Source: Rhodanobacteraceae bacterium (GTDB taxonomy: Bacteria > Pseudomonadota > Gammaproteobacteria > Xanthomonadales > Rhodanobacteraceae). Taken from it: a DNA stretch of 64,000 bases. The notes below the pieces were generated by a model that did not search any database, had not been told where the DNA came from, and worked only from the letters and a program-made list of their open reading frames with translations. The first letter of the stretch is position 1. Each line of letters opens with the position of its first letter. A program made the position numbers and the translations under genes. Positions 17,510-25,110 of the stretch are shown in pieces. The stretch covers positions 1-64,000 of the forward strand of contig SCQS01000078.1 in the NCBI GenBank assembly GCA_004299705.1. The letters are read 5' to 3'.

Positions 17510-17537
17510 ATCCTTTTTCCATCTGCCCGCCTCTATG
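17507..17537 (+). promoter_or_regulatory. Putative ECF sigma promoter, copy C (pit operon)
   Basis: TGAATCCTTTT begins at 17507 and CGCCTCTATG at 17528, with the same 21-base start-to-start distance as copies A and B. It overlaps the end of the glycosyltransferase gene and lies 228 bases upstream of the pit start, so the transcript would have a long leader. Confidence 0.68.
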
Positions 17538-17540
17538 ACA

Positions 17541-17609
17541 TGAAAGGGAGCGAGCCATCGAAACACCTCCCTCCTGATCTCCAGGTCGACTGACCTTACC
17601 TCCCTTTCA
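17541..17609 (+). repeat. Inverted repeat in the pit leader
   Basis: TGAAAGGGAG (17541-17550) and CTCCCTTTCA (17600-17609) are a perfect 10-base inverted repeat separated by 49 bases. It begins right where transcription from promoter copy C should start, so the 5' end of the RNA could fold back on the pit leader. Confidence 0.5.
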
Positions 17610-17649
17610 GTGAATCGATTTCCCTTGCCATCACGGAGTTATCCATCCC

Positions 17650-17763
17650 ATGCGTACCTCGGTTTCTTCGAACGCCACCGTTGCAACGACGATGCCGGCC
17701 GCGTTACGGATGCAGACCTCGCCAGGGTGGATGGTCGAAGCCGGAACAGTCGCCGGCTTGTGA
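17650..17763 (+). CDS. Possible 37-residue leader ORF before pit
   Basis: An open frame from ATG 17650 to TGA 17763 ends one base before the pit ATG. The peptide is Thr/Ala/Met-rich without cysteines and resembles nothing I know. CGGAG lies about ten bases upstream. It may be a translated leader that couples to pit, or chance. Confidence 0.25.
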   Translation: MRTSVSSNATVATTMPAALRMQTSPGWMVEAGTVAGL

Positions 17764-17764
17764 C

Positions 17765-18868
17765 ATGGAGATCGCTCTGCTGCTGGCGGTACTGTTCCTC
17801 GCGGCCACCAATGGCGCCAACGACAACTTCAAGGGCGTCGCCACGTTGTATGGCAGCCGCCGCGCCGGCTACTGGACCAGTCTGATCTGGGCAAGCGTCA
17901 CGACGCTGGCAGGCTCGGTGTGTTCGGCGTTTCTGGCACGTGCGTTGTTGGAGGCTTTCACGGGTGCCGGGCTGGTGCCGGCAGCGATTGCCACCGAGTC
18001 GCGGTTCGCGTTCGCGGTGGCGGGCGGCGGTGCGATCACCGTGGCGCTGGCGGCGTGGCGCGGACTGCCGATCTCGACCACGATGGCGCTGGTTGGCGCA
18101 ATGGTGGGCGCGGGAATGATCGCGATCGGTACCGCGGTGCATTTCGGATCGCTCGGGAACACTTTCCTGCTGCCGCTGGTGGTCAGTCCCCTGATCGCAG
18201 TCGTACCCGCCGTGCTGCTGGCGCCACCGCTGCGCCGCTGGGTCGCGCGACACATCACGACGGAACCCGAATGTGTGTGCGTCACCGAGACGATCGCCAT
18301 CACACCGGAAGGCGCCATGCTGCGCGAGGGAAATGCATCGGCGCTCATCGCTGGCAGGGATTCCGACTGCCGTGAGCTGAATGCCCATCCGATAGTGCGG
18401 TGGAACGCGCGACGCGTCGCCGATGCGTCGCTGTTTCTGCTGGGCGGTGCGGTCAGCTTCGCGCGCGGTCTGAACGACACGCCCAAGGTCGCCGCCCTGC
18501 TGTTGCCGGTCGCCGTATTCACGGGACATGACAACTTGGCCGTGACGCTGGTGGGCGTGGCGATGTTGATCGGCGGACTGCTCGGCGCACGGCGGGTGGC
18601 GCGCACCCTGAGCGACAAGATCACCCAACTGGATGTCGGCGCGGCACTGGCGGCCGGCATCACCACCAGCGCGCTGGTCTGCACCGCGTCGTTCAACGGC
18701 CTGCCGGTCTCGACCACGCAGGTTTCGGTCGGCGCCCTTGCCGGCACCGGACTCGTGGGCGGCAGCAAGGTGGATCGCAAGGTGCTCACGAACATCGTGT
18801 TGTCGTGGGTCATCACGCTGCCGATCGGCGCGCTGTTTGGCGCAGTGTTGTACGCGGTGGTGCATTGA
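17765..18868 (+). CDS. pit: PiT-family inorganic phosphate transporter
   Basis: A 367-residue inner-membrane permease with the two diagnostic PiT repeats: FLAATNGANDNFKG near the N-terminus and SFARGLNDTPKVAALL near residue 240, each followed by a GLPISTT/GLPVSTT segment. Takes up phosphate with protons, and in this family also arsenate. ATG 17765 is the natural start because the signature begins at residue 13. It stands between the arsenosugar genes and arsC. Preceded by ECF-like promoter C. Confidence 0.92.
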   Translation: MEIALLLAVLFLAATNGANDNFKGVATLYGSRRAGYWTSLIWASVTTLAGSVCSAFLARALLEAFTGAGLVPAAIATESRFAFAVAGGGAITVALAAWRGLPISTTMALVGAMVGAGMIAIGTAVHFGSLGNTFLLPLVVSPLIAVVPAVLLAPPLRRWVARHITTEPECVCVTETIAITPEGAMLREGNASALIAGRDSDCRELNAHPIVRWNARRVADASLFLLGGAVSFARGLNDTPKVAALLLPVAVFTGHDNLAVTLVGVAMLIGGLLGARRVARTLSDKITQLDVGAALAAGITTSALVCTASFNGLPVSTTQVSVGALAGTGLVGGSKVDRKVLTNIVLSWVITLPIGALFGAVLYAVVH

Positions 18869-18882
18869 CGGGAGAACAGCGC

Positions 18883-19590
18883 ATGCGTCGACTGCTTTTC
18901 GTGTGCACCCACAACTCCGCGCGCAGCATTCTGGCGGAAGGTCTGGCGAATCATCTGGGTGATACGCGCCTGCGCGGCTTTAGTGCCGGCAGCCATCCCT
19001 CGGGACATGTGAACCCTTTGGCACTCGACGTATTGCGCGAACAGGGTTGCTCCATTGACAGCTTGCACAGCAAGTCGTGGGACGTGTTTGTCGCGTCCCG
19101 CGCGGAACCGCTGGATGCGGTGATCACCGTCTGCGACAACGCGGCCCATGAACCCTGCCCAGTCTGGCCCGGCACGCTGGCGCGCGTGCATTGGGGGCTC
19201 CCCGATCCTTCACGCGTCGAGGGCGATGCGACGGTGCAAATCAATGTATTCCGGAATACGGCCGCAAGTCTGATCCGCCGCTTGAGACGAGTGCTGTCGC
19301 TGCCGCTGGATCAGCTCGATCCGCCTGCATTGCAACGCGAACTCCAGCATATCCACGACGTAGTGTCGCGCGAGGAGCGGCACGAATGGGCTTCATCCGC
19401 GAAATCGAACCCGGCGAGGCCACCGGGGAGCTGCGCGCCGTGTATGGTGAACTCGAACGCCAGCGCGGCAAGGTCTCCAACATCCTCAAGGTCCACAGCC
19501 TGCGCCCGGCCGCGTTGCGTGCGCACCTCGGGTTGTACATGGACCTCATGTTCGCTCCCGGCGGCCTCTCGCGCCGACAGCGCGAACTGA
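18883..19590 (+). CDS. arsC: ArsC-type arsenate reductase (LMW phosphatase fold) with atypical C-terminal overhang
   Basis: Reduces arsenate to arsenite, using the P-loop C8-THNSARS and the shuttle cysteines C84 and C92 (VCDNAAHEPC). The HWGLPDPS segment carries the catalytic aspartate. GGGAGAA precedes ATG 18883, 14 bases after pit. A normal member ends around residue 165, but this frame continues to 235 residues. The extra 70 residues are low-complexity and overlap the next gene by 205 bases in another frame, so they are read-through rather than domain. A lost stop or a single-base indel near 19380 would explain it. Confidence 0.85.
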   Translation: MRRLLFVCTHNSARSILAEGLANHLGDTRLRGFSAGSHPSGHVNPLALDVLREQGCSIDSLHSKSWDVFVASRAEPLDAVITVCDNAAHEPCPVWPGTLARVHWGLPDPSRVEGDATVQINVFRNTAASLIRRLRRVLSLPLDQLDPPALQRELQHIHDVVSREERHEWASSAKSNPARPPGSCAPCMVNSNASAARSPTSSRSTACARPRCVRTSGCTWTSCSLPAASRADSAN

Positions 19591-19967
19591 TCGCGGTGGC
19601 GGTGTCGCGCGCGAACGGCTGTGGCTACTGCGTGGCGCACCATCGCGAAGTGCTGTCCCGGTACGTGGGCGATCCAGCACTGCTCGACGCGATCGCGCAC
19701 GGCGAGGCACCGGCGGCACTCGATGAAGCCGATCGCGTGCTGATGGCTTGGGCTGTCAAGTTGACCCGCGAACCAGCGAAGATGGAAGAGCGGGACTTTT
19801 TTGCCTTGACAGAAGTGGGCTTCGAGGACGAGGACATCTTGCTGGCCGACCTGATCGCGGCCTACTTCAACTTCGTCAACCGGATCGCGCTGGGGCTCGG
19901 TGTCGAATTCGACGAGGACGAAACGCGCGGGTACCGGAACGACGCATCATCCGGCCGCGTACCCTGA
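19386..19967 (+). CDS. Peroxidase-related CMD-family enzyme
   Basis: A 193-residue uncharacterised peroxidase-related protein of the carboxymuconolactone decarboxylase superfamily. The redox motif is C79-GY-C82-VAHH, with the N-terminal helix and the C-terminal DLIAAYFNFVNRIALGLGVE typical of this subgroup. ATG 19386 follows GAGGAGCGG. It starts inside the extended arsC frame and ends 23 bases before the DUF427 gene. It probably handles peroxide or organic hydroperoxide stress linked to metalloids, but this is inference. Confidence 0.85.
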   Translation: MGFIREIEPGEATGELRAVYGELERQRGKVSNILKVHSLRPAALRAHLGLYMDLMFAPGGLSRRQRELIAVAVSRANGCGYCVAHHREVLSRYVGDPALLDAIAHGEAPAALDEADRVLMAWAVKLTREPAKMEERDFFALTEVGFEDEDILLADLIAAYFNFVNRIALGLGVEFDEDETRGYRNDASSGRVP

Positions 19968-19990
19968 ACCTTTGTGTGGACGACACCATC

Positions 19991-20272
19991 ATGCGTGCAA
20001 TCTGGAAAGGCAAGCTGCTTGCGCAAAACGCCGACACCGTGGTCGTCGAGGGCAATCATTATTTTTCCCCCGAATCCTTGAAGGCCGAGCACTTCCGGCC
20101 GAGCCGGCATCACACGGTCTGTCCATGGAAGGGCCGTGCGGGCTATTACGATGTGGCGGTCGATGGCGAGGTGAATCCCGAAGCCGCCTGGTACTACTCG
20201 GATCCGAAACCCGATGCACGGAAAATCAAGGACCATGTCGCGTTCTGGCATGGTGTCGAGGTGACCGATTGA
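19991..20272 (+). CDS. DUF427 family protein
   Basis: A 93-residue single-domain DUF427 protein. The family pattern is complete: MRAIWKGKLLAQ, VVVEGNHYF, HTVCPWKGRAGYYDVAVDG, NPEAAWYYSDPKP and VAFWHGVEV. The fold is a small beta barrel; the function is unknown. ATG 19991 is the only sensible start. It is the last gene on this strand before the convergent membrane gene at 20435. Confidence 0.88.
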   Translation: MRAIWKGKLLAQNADTVVVEGNHYFSPESLKAEHFRPSRHHTVCPWKGRAGYYDVAVDGEVNPEAAWYYSDPKPDARKIKDHVAFWHGVEVTD

Positions 20273-20434
20273 TGCGGCCCTGCCAGCAAGCGCGTGCGCA
20301 GAATCTGGATGATCGCTAGCCCGGCGATGACCTTCTCGCCGACGCGCTGGCGGGACTTGCCTCGGTTCCGAAGCGGTTGACCGCCAAGTGCATCGTACGG
20401 ATTTGCCGTTGCAGCGATGCTGTTCGCGAACGGG

Positions 20435-21364
20435 TCATGCGGGTTTCCGAGAATGCCGCTGCCGCCGGGCCAAGCGAGTACCAACTTGAAACAAGACGAC
20501 TAGGGCTCCAAGTCCCATCGCAACTACCCAGATCACATCGCCGGTTATCCCCACTCCCTCGAAGAGAAAAGCGACGATCGTCAGAGCCAGAATCACGGCA
20601 CCAAGCCCGTATCTACGGACCTGGGGAGCGAAGAGGCTGTGCTCGGCCTCGTAGTGCTTCCAGGCAAATGCTGCGAGCTGGGCACAGGGGACAAGCAGAA
20701 GCAACGACCAGCGATGATCGATGCGCACCACGACTCCGTATTGTCCGAGTAGATCGTTTGAGGCTACCACGATGAAGTAACCGCCCACGAAGATGACGAT
20801 GGCAAGCGAGAAAATCGTCAACAGGCGCTGGCGGGCCCAGCCTTTGTCGGGGGTCATGGCGCGCTCGATGGCGTCGATGGCGTTGTAGGGGCAATAGATA
20901 GGAAAGCGCCGCTTCAGCAGAAGACTCGGTATAGCGACAACCTCGCAACCGCCATAGCGCATGAAAAAGAGGAGCACGAGGGAGATGCCCACATAAAACC
21001 CAAAGGCCACCTGGACAGTCTGCGGATACAATCCAAGCAGCGCGGGAACCGTGGGGATGCCGACAAAAACAGCGGTCCCAGCCCACGGATTCAGTTTGGA
21101 CAGGATTGGGCCGCTGATCAAAAAGAACACGATGAAATGAAGTGCCACGAGTAGAAGAAAATAACCACCGACGGTCAGAGCAAAAGCGGGAAGTGCCCGG
21201 GGTGACAGCGGGTGAAGATAGAGCGGGTTCAAGACCAGAAAGATCAGGAAGTAGACTCCCAGAAACAGCCGCAGCCAGCGCCCGACCGGGCCGATACCTT
21301 GGCCGATGATGAATGGTTCGTCTCTGCCCTCTATGGGTTCAAGCGCAGCGTGTGCTATAGGCAT
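20435..21364 (-). CDS. Polytopic membrane protein, unknown function
   Basis: A 309-residue protein with roughly eight hydrophobic segments (for example GRWLRLFLGVYFLIFLVLN, LLLVALHFIVFFLISG, VAFGFYVGISLVLLFF, LLTIFSLAIVIFVGGYFIV). A cytoplasmic or periplasmic segment between residues 137 and 160 has two cysteines (YGGCEVVAI and FPIYCPYNAIDAIERAM), a possible metal or redox site. I cannot name its family with confidence. Codon use is less extremely GC-rich than in the arsenic operon, as is that of its right-hand neighbours, which suggests acquired DNA. Confidence 0.7.
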   Translation of the reverse strand: MPIAHAALEPIEGRDEPFIIGQGIGPVGRWLRLFLGVYFLIFLVLNPLYLHPLSPRALPAFALTVGGYFLLLVALHFIVFFLISGPILSKLNPWAGTAVFVGIPTVPALLGLYPQTVQVAFGFYVGISLVLLFFMRYGGCEVVAIPSLLLKRRFPIYCPYNAIDAIERAMTPDKGWARQRLLTIFSLAIVIFVGGYFIVVASNDLLGQYGVVVRIDHRWSLLLLVPCAQLAAFAWKHYEAEHSLFAPQVRRYGLGAVILALTIVAFLFEGVGITGDVIWVVAMGLGALVVLFQVGTRLARRQRHSRKPA

Positions 21365-21757
21365 CGTCTTGCCTCTTTTGTAGTCGGGAAATGAGGAGCG
21401 TGCGGCACAAGATTGCGCGGCGGGCGAGGGTGGGTGAGCCGGAACAACTCAACACCATCGCGCACTCGGGGCTTGGGCTGCCAAACGGCGTGTGCGCCTC
21501 ACGTTGTTCGACCAGATCCGCGCAGCCGGGCGCACGGGGCCCGGCTGTGCGGAGTTCTACGGTTTCGGCCGTTTAGCGTCATGCCGAGGACAGGCGTTTG
21601 GCGCCGCAAGGGCAATGGGCGACCGGACGCAACATCCAGCGTTTGCTCAACATCTTCATCACCTCCTTCACGATTCGTTTGACGTGGTTCCTCTTTCAAT
21701 ACGCGATCAGTGCTCTTGCTGTGACTCAACCGCGTCGAGAGGGCGGCCAAGTCGGTT
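21365..21757. other. Intergenic stretch without a large gene
   Basis: No conserved long frame was recognised in these 393 bases. A self-complementary GC-rich segment (GGGCGCACGGGGCCCGGC) lies near 21528. A very short ORF with an excellent ribosome binding site lies on the minus strand at 21579-21653 and is listed separately. The rest looks non-coding or degraded. Confidence 0.5.
21579..21653 (-). CDS. Possible 24-residue peptide with a CPC motif and ideal Shine-Dalgarno
   Basis: On the minus strand AAGGAGGT (21661-21668) is a full complement of the 16S tail and sits seven bases before ATG 21653. The frame encodes MLSKRWMLRPVAHCPCGAKR and four more residues before TGA at 21579. The HCPCG motif is metal-ligand-like. 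It follows the membrane gene at 21758 on the same strand. Too short to be sure, but the ribosome binding site is the strongest in the region. Confidence 0.35.
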   Translation of the reverse strand: MLSKRWMLRPVAHCPCGAKRLSSA

Positions 21758-22300
21758 TCAAGCGGTAGCGCCGCGGTAGACCATGACCGGTGCCGTCGCG
21801 ACGAAATATCCAACCACCATGCCCGCGACGCCGATTGGTCCGAAGAAGAGGCAGCCGAGGGTGCCGCTCAGTATCACCAGCGTCCCTGCGCCGAAGAGAT
21901 AGGCGTAGCACCGGCCCCCAAGCCGCATCGCCTGGACGCTAAGCAGGATGCCTACAACGAGCCCGGTGAGTGCGTTGACGATCAGCACCGTCATGATGCC
22001 GCAATCGGCACCGAAGTAACCGTGCAAAACGACGATAGGAATGGCGAAAGCCAGCATTCCGGCCTTGAGACCCGCGTGTGCGGCCCGTGCGGCGGTTCGT
22101 CCGTGCCACAGAAAGCCGATCGCCAAGGCAAACAGGCTTGCACCGATCGCGACGGACCGCGCGCTCTCCTGACAAACGGCGACGGAAATGGCTATCAGCA
22201 GGAGCGCCACACTGCTTTGGAGTGCGGCATGCTCCAGGCGGCCCCATTCATAGGCGCGTCGCGCGTGTTCGATGAATCGGTCAGGGGCGATCATCGTCAT
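21758..22300 (-). CDS. Six-helix membrane protein partnered with an ECF sigma (anti-sigma candidate)
   Basis: A 180-residue protein with about six membrane helices and four cysteines, C43, C100, C131 and C150, three of which flank helices 3-5. It overlaps the stop of the sigma gene by 20 bases, the arrangement expected for a sigma/anti-sigma pair. Its size and topology recall the NrsF/DUF1109 type of membrane anti-sigma factor, whose cysteines sense metals, but I see no clear motif to prove that. ATG 22300 is chosen; 22294 is two codons later. Confidence 0.65.
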   Translation of the reverse strand: MTMIAPDRFIEHARRAYEWGRLEHAALQSSVALLLIAISVAVCQESARSVAIGASLFALAIGFLWHGRTAARAAHAGLKAGMLAFAIPIVVLHGYFGADCGIMTVLIVNALTGLVVGILLSVQAMRLGGRCYAYLFGAGTLVILSGTLGCLFFGPIGVAGMVVGYFVATAPVMVYRGATA

Positions 22301-22835
22301 AGTGTCGTTTCCACAGGTGACGGGCATTCGCGATCGCCCGTTGCAGCCGCTTCCGGAACGCTGCAGCGCTCACTGGCGGACGTGGGCCCGCATGGATCGC
22401 CGCGACAATCGCCTCCCGATCCGTTGGCCGAAGCGCGGCCAGAACCTCCCGGACCGCTTCATGCAAGTTGTCCCTCATCGCGATCGCCTCCGGTGTGTCG
22501 TGCTCTGGGATTGCCAGCGCGGCCGACTCCTGGAGGTCGCAGGTTGCGTGCGACCGTTTTCTGCGAAATGAGCGGTACTCATTGATGGCGATCGCCAGAC
22601 TCCAGGCCAGCGCGTCGCGGGAGGGATCGAAGGTCGTCACTTTCGTCAGGATTTTCAGCATGGCTCGTTGTGCGATCTCTTCGGCCAGTGCGCGGTCGCC
22701 GGAGGTGGCCGCGATGAAACGCACCAGTAGCGGCCACAGCGCGCGATAGACGGGATCGAACGCATGCCGCTCCCCGTCCGCCAAGGCGGTGAGATTGCGG
22801 TTCAGCTCTGCCCGTCCAACTTCATCGAGCTGCAT
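22281..22835 (-). CDS. RNA polymerase sigma factor, ECF-like
   Basis: A 184-residue sigma-70 family protein. Region 2 is visible in LVRFIAATSGDRALAEEIAQRAMLKIL and FDPSRDALAWSLAIAINEYRSFRR, and a region 4-like helix-turn-helix in REVLAALRPTDREAIVAAIHAG through AAAFRKRLQRAIANARHLWKRH. It is followed by, and overlaps, a six-helix membrane protein. It probably responds to metal or oxidative stress through that partner. Its target promoter was not identified here. Confidence 0.82.
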   Translation of the reverse strand: MQLDEVGRAELNRNLTALADGERHAFDPVYRALWPLLVRFIAATSGDRALAEEIAQRAMLKILTKVTTFDPSRDALAWSLAIAINEYRSFRRKRSHATCDLQESAALAIPEHDTPEAIAMRDNLHEAVREVLAALRPTDREAIVAAIHAGPRPPVSAAAFRKRLQRAIANARHLWKRHYDDDRP

Positions 22836-23006
22836 TCAAGCCCGTCTCCGATTCCGGCAGCCGCTACGAGATGGCGCCGCCACGGAATGCAGCGAAGTCC
22901 GGCCGTGCCCTTTCTCGATATACGCTTCGAAGCCCGTCCGCGTGACCTTGGGGTTTGAGACGCAACGGAACGGAAATACCGACCGAATCGTGCAGGTTCA
23001 GTCTTG

Positions 23007-24362
23007 CTAAACCATCGAACCGATGTCCGATGCAAAACTGGGATAGGCGAAGATGAGGCCCTTGATCTTGTCCGCGCTGAGGCCTGCGCCCATCGCCATT
23101 GCGAAGAGGTTGATCTGTTCCTCAGCGCCGGGGCCGAGGAGATGCGCGCCCAGAATCCGGTTGGTCCTCTTTTCGACCAAGACCTTGCAGGCACTGTGTC
23201 TGGCGCCAACCCGCAGTGACGAGTACCAGCCCGCCATATTTTCGAAATGGGTATCAAAGTCCAATCCCTGGTCGCGTGCTGCAACTTCGGACAGCCCGAC
23301 CGAGGCCAATGACGGCAGCGTGAAGACGACGCTCGGGATCGGCGGGTAATTCACCTCGTGCTCGTCCTTGCCGGCAAGCAGGTTCTTGGCCGCAATGCGA
23401 CCTTCATAATCAGAGACAGGGGTCAGATTCGGGCCACTGTCGGCACAATCGCCCGCAGCGAATATTGCGGGGTTGGTGGTGCGCATGAAGCGGCTGACCT
23501 TGATGCCCCTGCGGCTGTACTCCACACCCGCGGCTTCAAGGTTGAGGTGATCGATGTTGGGTACGCGCCCGGTCGCATGGACTACCAGATCGCAACTAAC
23601 GGTTTTCACCCCCTTCGGTGTCTCGTACGTCACCGTGAAACGCGAGCCGTTCTTCTCGATCTTGAGAACCTTGGCCTCGGTACGCAGATCGATGCCCAGA
23701 TCTGCAGTTGCGTCAGAAAGAATCTTGACGAGGTCGGGATCGAAATTGCCCAGCGGCCGTTTCATCATTTCCAGAACCGTCACTTCGCGGGCACCCGCAC
23801 GCTTCGAGATATGCGCGAACTCCATCGCAATGAATCCGCCGCCGACGAACACAACCCTGTCCGGCCGCTCGGGCAACTCCAGGAAATCGGTGCTGGTCGC
23901 CAGCAGCTCCTCGCCGGGGATGTTCAGCGTCATCGGCCGCGCGCCGGTGGCGATATGAAAATGCCGGGCCGACAGGATGTCACCATTCACCTCGATCGTG
24001 TCACGCCCGGTGAAGCGCGCCGCGCCATGCAGAACGGAGATACCGGCTTTCTGGAGCCCGCCCTCGATGCGGCCGGGCATCGTGTCGGTGAACGTGCGCT
24101 TGAAGGCGATCATGGCTGGCCAGTCGACTGAGACCTTGGCATCCAGTCCCTTGCCGCCAAAGTTGCGAGTCCATTCAACCCCCTCGGTCACGGCGACCAG
24201 CATCTTCTTGGGGTCGCAGCCACGCAACGCACAGGTGCCGCCGAAAGGCAGGCTGTCGATGCTGGCGACCTTCCAGCCGGCGCGAGCGACCATCCGGGCG
24301 ACACCGTTTCCACCTGTGCCACCACCGATCACGATCAGATCGAAGCTCTTCTTACCGCTCAT
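23007..24362 (-). CDS. MerA/glutathione reductase-like flavoprotein disulfide oxidoreductase
   Basis: A 451-residue FAD/NAD(P) disulfide reductase. FAD-binding IVIGGGTGGNGVARM, redox pair C44 and C49 (GGTCALRGCDPKK), NAD(P) site FVGGGFIAMEFAHI, second FAD motif IFAAGDCADSG and the dimerisation domain are all present. It lacks the N-terminal HMA domain and the C-terminal vicinal cysteines of mercuric reductase; the LRGCDPKK form differs from MerA's GCVPSK. A general thiol or metal reductase is likely. ATG 24362 follows GAGGAAATC, better than the upstream start. It lies downstream of rubredoxin, a possible electron partner. Confidence 0.85.
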   Translation of the reverse strand: MSGKKSFDLIVIGGGTGGNGVARMVARAGWKVASIDSLPFGGTCALRGCDPKKMLVAVTEGVEWTRNFGGKGLDAKVSVDWPAMIAFKRTFTDTMPGRIEGGLQKAGISVLHGAARFTGRDTIEVNGDILSARHFHIATGARPMTLNIPGEELLATSTDFLELPERPDRVVFVGGGFIAMEFAHISKRAGAREVTVLEMMKRPLGNFDPDLVKILSDATADLGIDLRTEAKVLKIEKNGSRFTVTYETPKGVKTVSCDLVVHATGRVPNIDHLNLEAAGVEYSRRGIKVSRFMRTTNPAIFAAGDCADSGPNLTPVSDYEGRIAAKNLLAGKDEHEVNYPPIPSVVFTLPSLASVGLSEVAARDQGLDFDTHFENMAGWYSSLRVGARHSACKVLVEKRTNRILGAHLLGPGAEEQINLFAMAMGAGLSADKIKGLIFAYPSFASDIGSMV

Positions 24363-24546
24363 GATTTCCTCGTAACGGCGCATTGCCGTTGTTCGATATT
24401 GACCCTGCGATAGCCAGGCTCGGCACGCTAGGAATTCTCATGCGGAACGAGTTCGCACAATTCGTGCCTTCTTGGCCGAATCATGCACCCATCGAAGCAC
24501 ATCTGCGTGAAGCTAGGATGGCCTGAATCAAGCAAGCAACTGGCGA

Positions 24547-24714
24547 TCAACTGTCGTTCTCGATCATGTCGAAATCGTCCTTGGTGACGCTGCAATGTGG
24601 GCACGTCCAAGTGTCGGGAAGATCCTCCCAGCGGGTACCTGGTTCGATGCCCTCTCGCGGCAGACCTGCCTCTTCGTCGTAGATAAAACCACAGACCACG
24701 CACATGAACTTCAT
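24547..24714 (-). CDS. Rubredoxin
   Basis: A 55-residue iron protein with the two rubredoxin knuckles: C5-VV-C8-G and C38-PH-C41, plus the conserved FIYDEEAG, PGTRWEDLPDTW and KDDFDMIE segments. It binds one Fe in a Cys4 site and carries single electrons. It sits on the same strand between merE and the flavoprotein reductase, which could be its reductase or acceptor. The next Met, three codons on, is a less likely start. Confidence 0.92.
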   Translation of the reverse strand: MKFMCVVCGFIYDEEAGLPREGIEPGTRWEDLPDTWTCPHCSVTKDDFDMIENDS

Positions 24715-24876
24715 GTCGAACGATTCCGTTGTTGCGCTCCGCCGGCAAACGGAGTTTTGTGATGCCCTGACCGCGTTGTCATGTCGTCGAGCCAGAATCG
24801 CAGTGTTTCTGGACCAATTTGTCTCACCCGGCAGCGCCGGTTGCTCCAGGGGTGGGTCGGACGGGAATTGGGTGCG

Positions 24877-25110
24877 TCATGCCCTGTCTCGAAAAGCCTT
24901 CAACGCGCGGTTCAGAGCGAGGAGGAACAATGCTGCAAGCAGCAGCGCCGCGATAACCCCATGCTTGCCCAGAAGGGCACCCATACTGGTGCCGGCCAGC
25001 GCGATGGCCAGCAGCGGCAGATGGCAGGGACAGCTCACAACCGCCAACACGCCCCAGGCATAGGTACGCCAGCGCGGGACTTCGCGGACAGGTTCAGCGG
25101 ATTCGTCCAC
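24877..25110 (-). CDS. merE: MerE-like mercury transport protein
   Basis: A 77-residue membrane protein with two helices. The MerE signature AWGVLAVVSCPCHLPLLAIALAGTSMGALLG is nearly canonical (given here as adjoining pieces), with cysteines C27 and C29 in the first helix. MerE moves Hg(II) and organomercurials across the inner membrane. The GTG at 25110, preceded by GGAG, is preferred; the longer frame to 25176 runs inside the upstream gene and adds an unconserved basic stretch. It overlaps the preceding stop by 17 bases. Confidence 0.85.
   Translation of the reverse strand: MDESAEPVREVPRWRTYAWGVLAVVSCPCHLPLLAIALAGTSMGALLGKHGVIAALLLAALFLLALNRALKAFRDRA

Noticed and set aside
17639..19191. 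Long minus-strand frames (408 and 440 codons) opposite pit and arsC
   Set aside because: They are shadows caused by GC-rich third positions; composition is Arg/Ala/His-rich without family signature.
21310..21335. Another TGAAT...GCCCTCTATG pair
   Set aside because: The two halves are 16, not 21, bases apart and lie inside a coding sequence on the other strand.
23007..24362. Second mercuric reductase
   Set aside because: It lacks the C-terminal vicinal cysteines and has LRGCDPKK rather than the MerA redox motif; called a general disulfide reductase instead.
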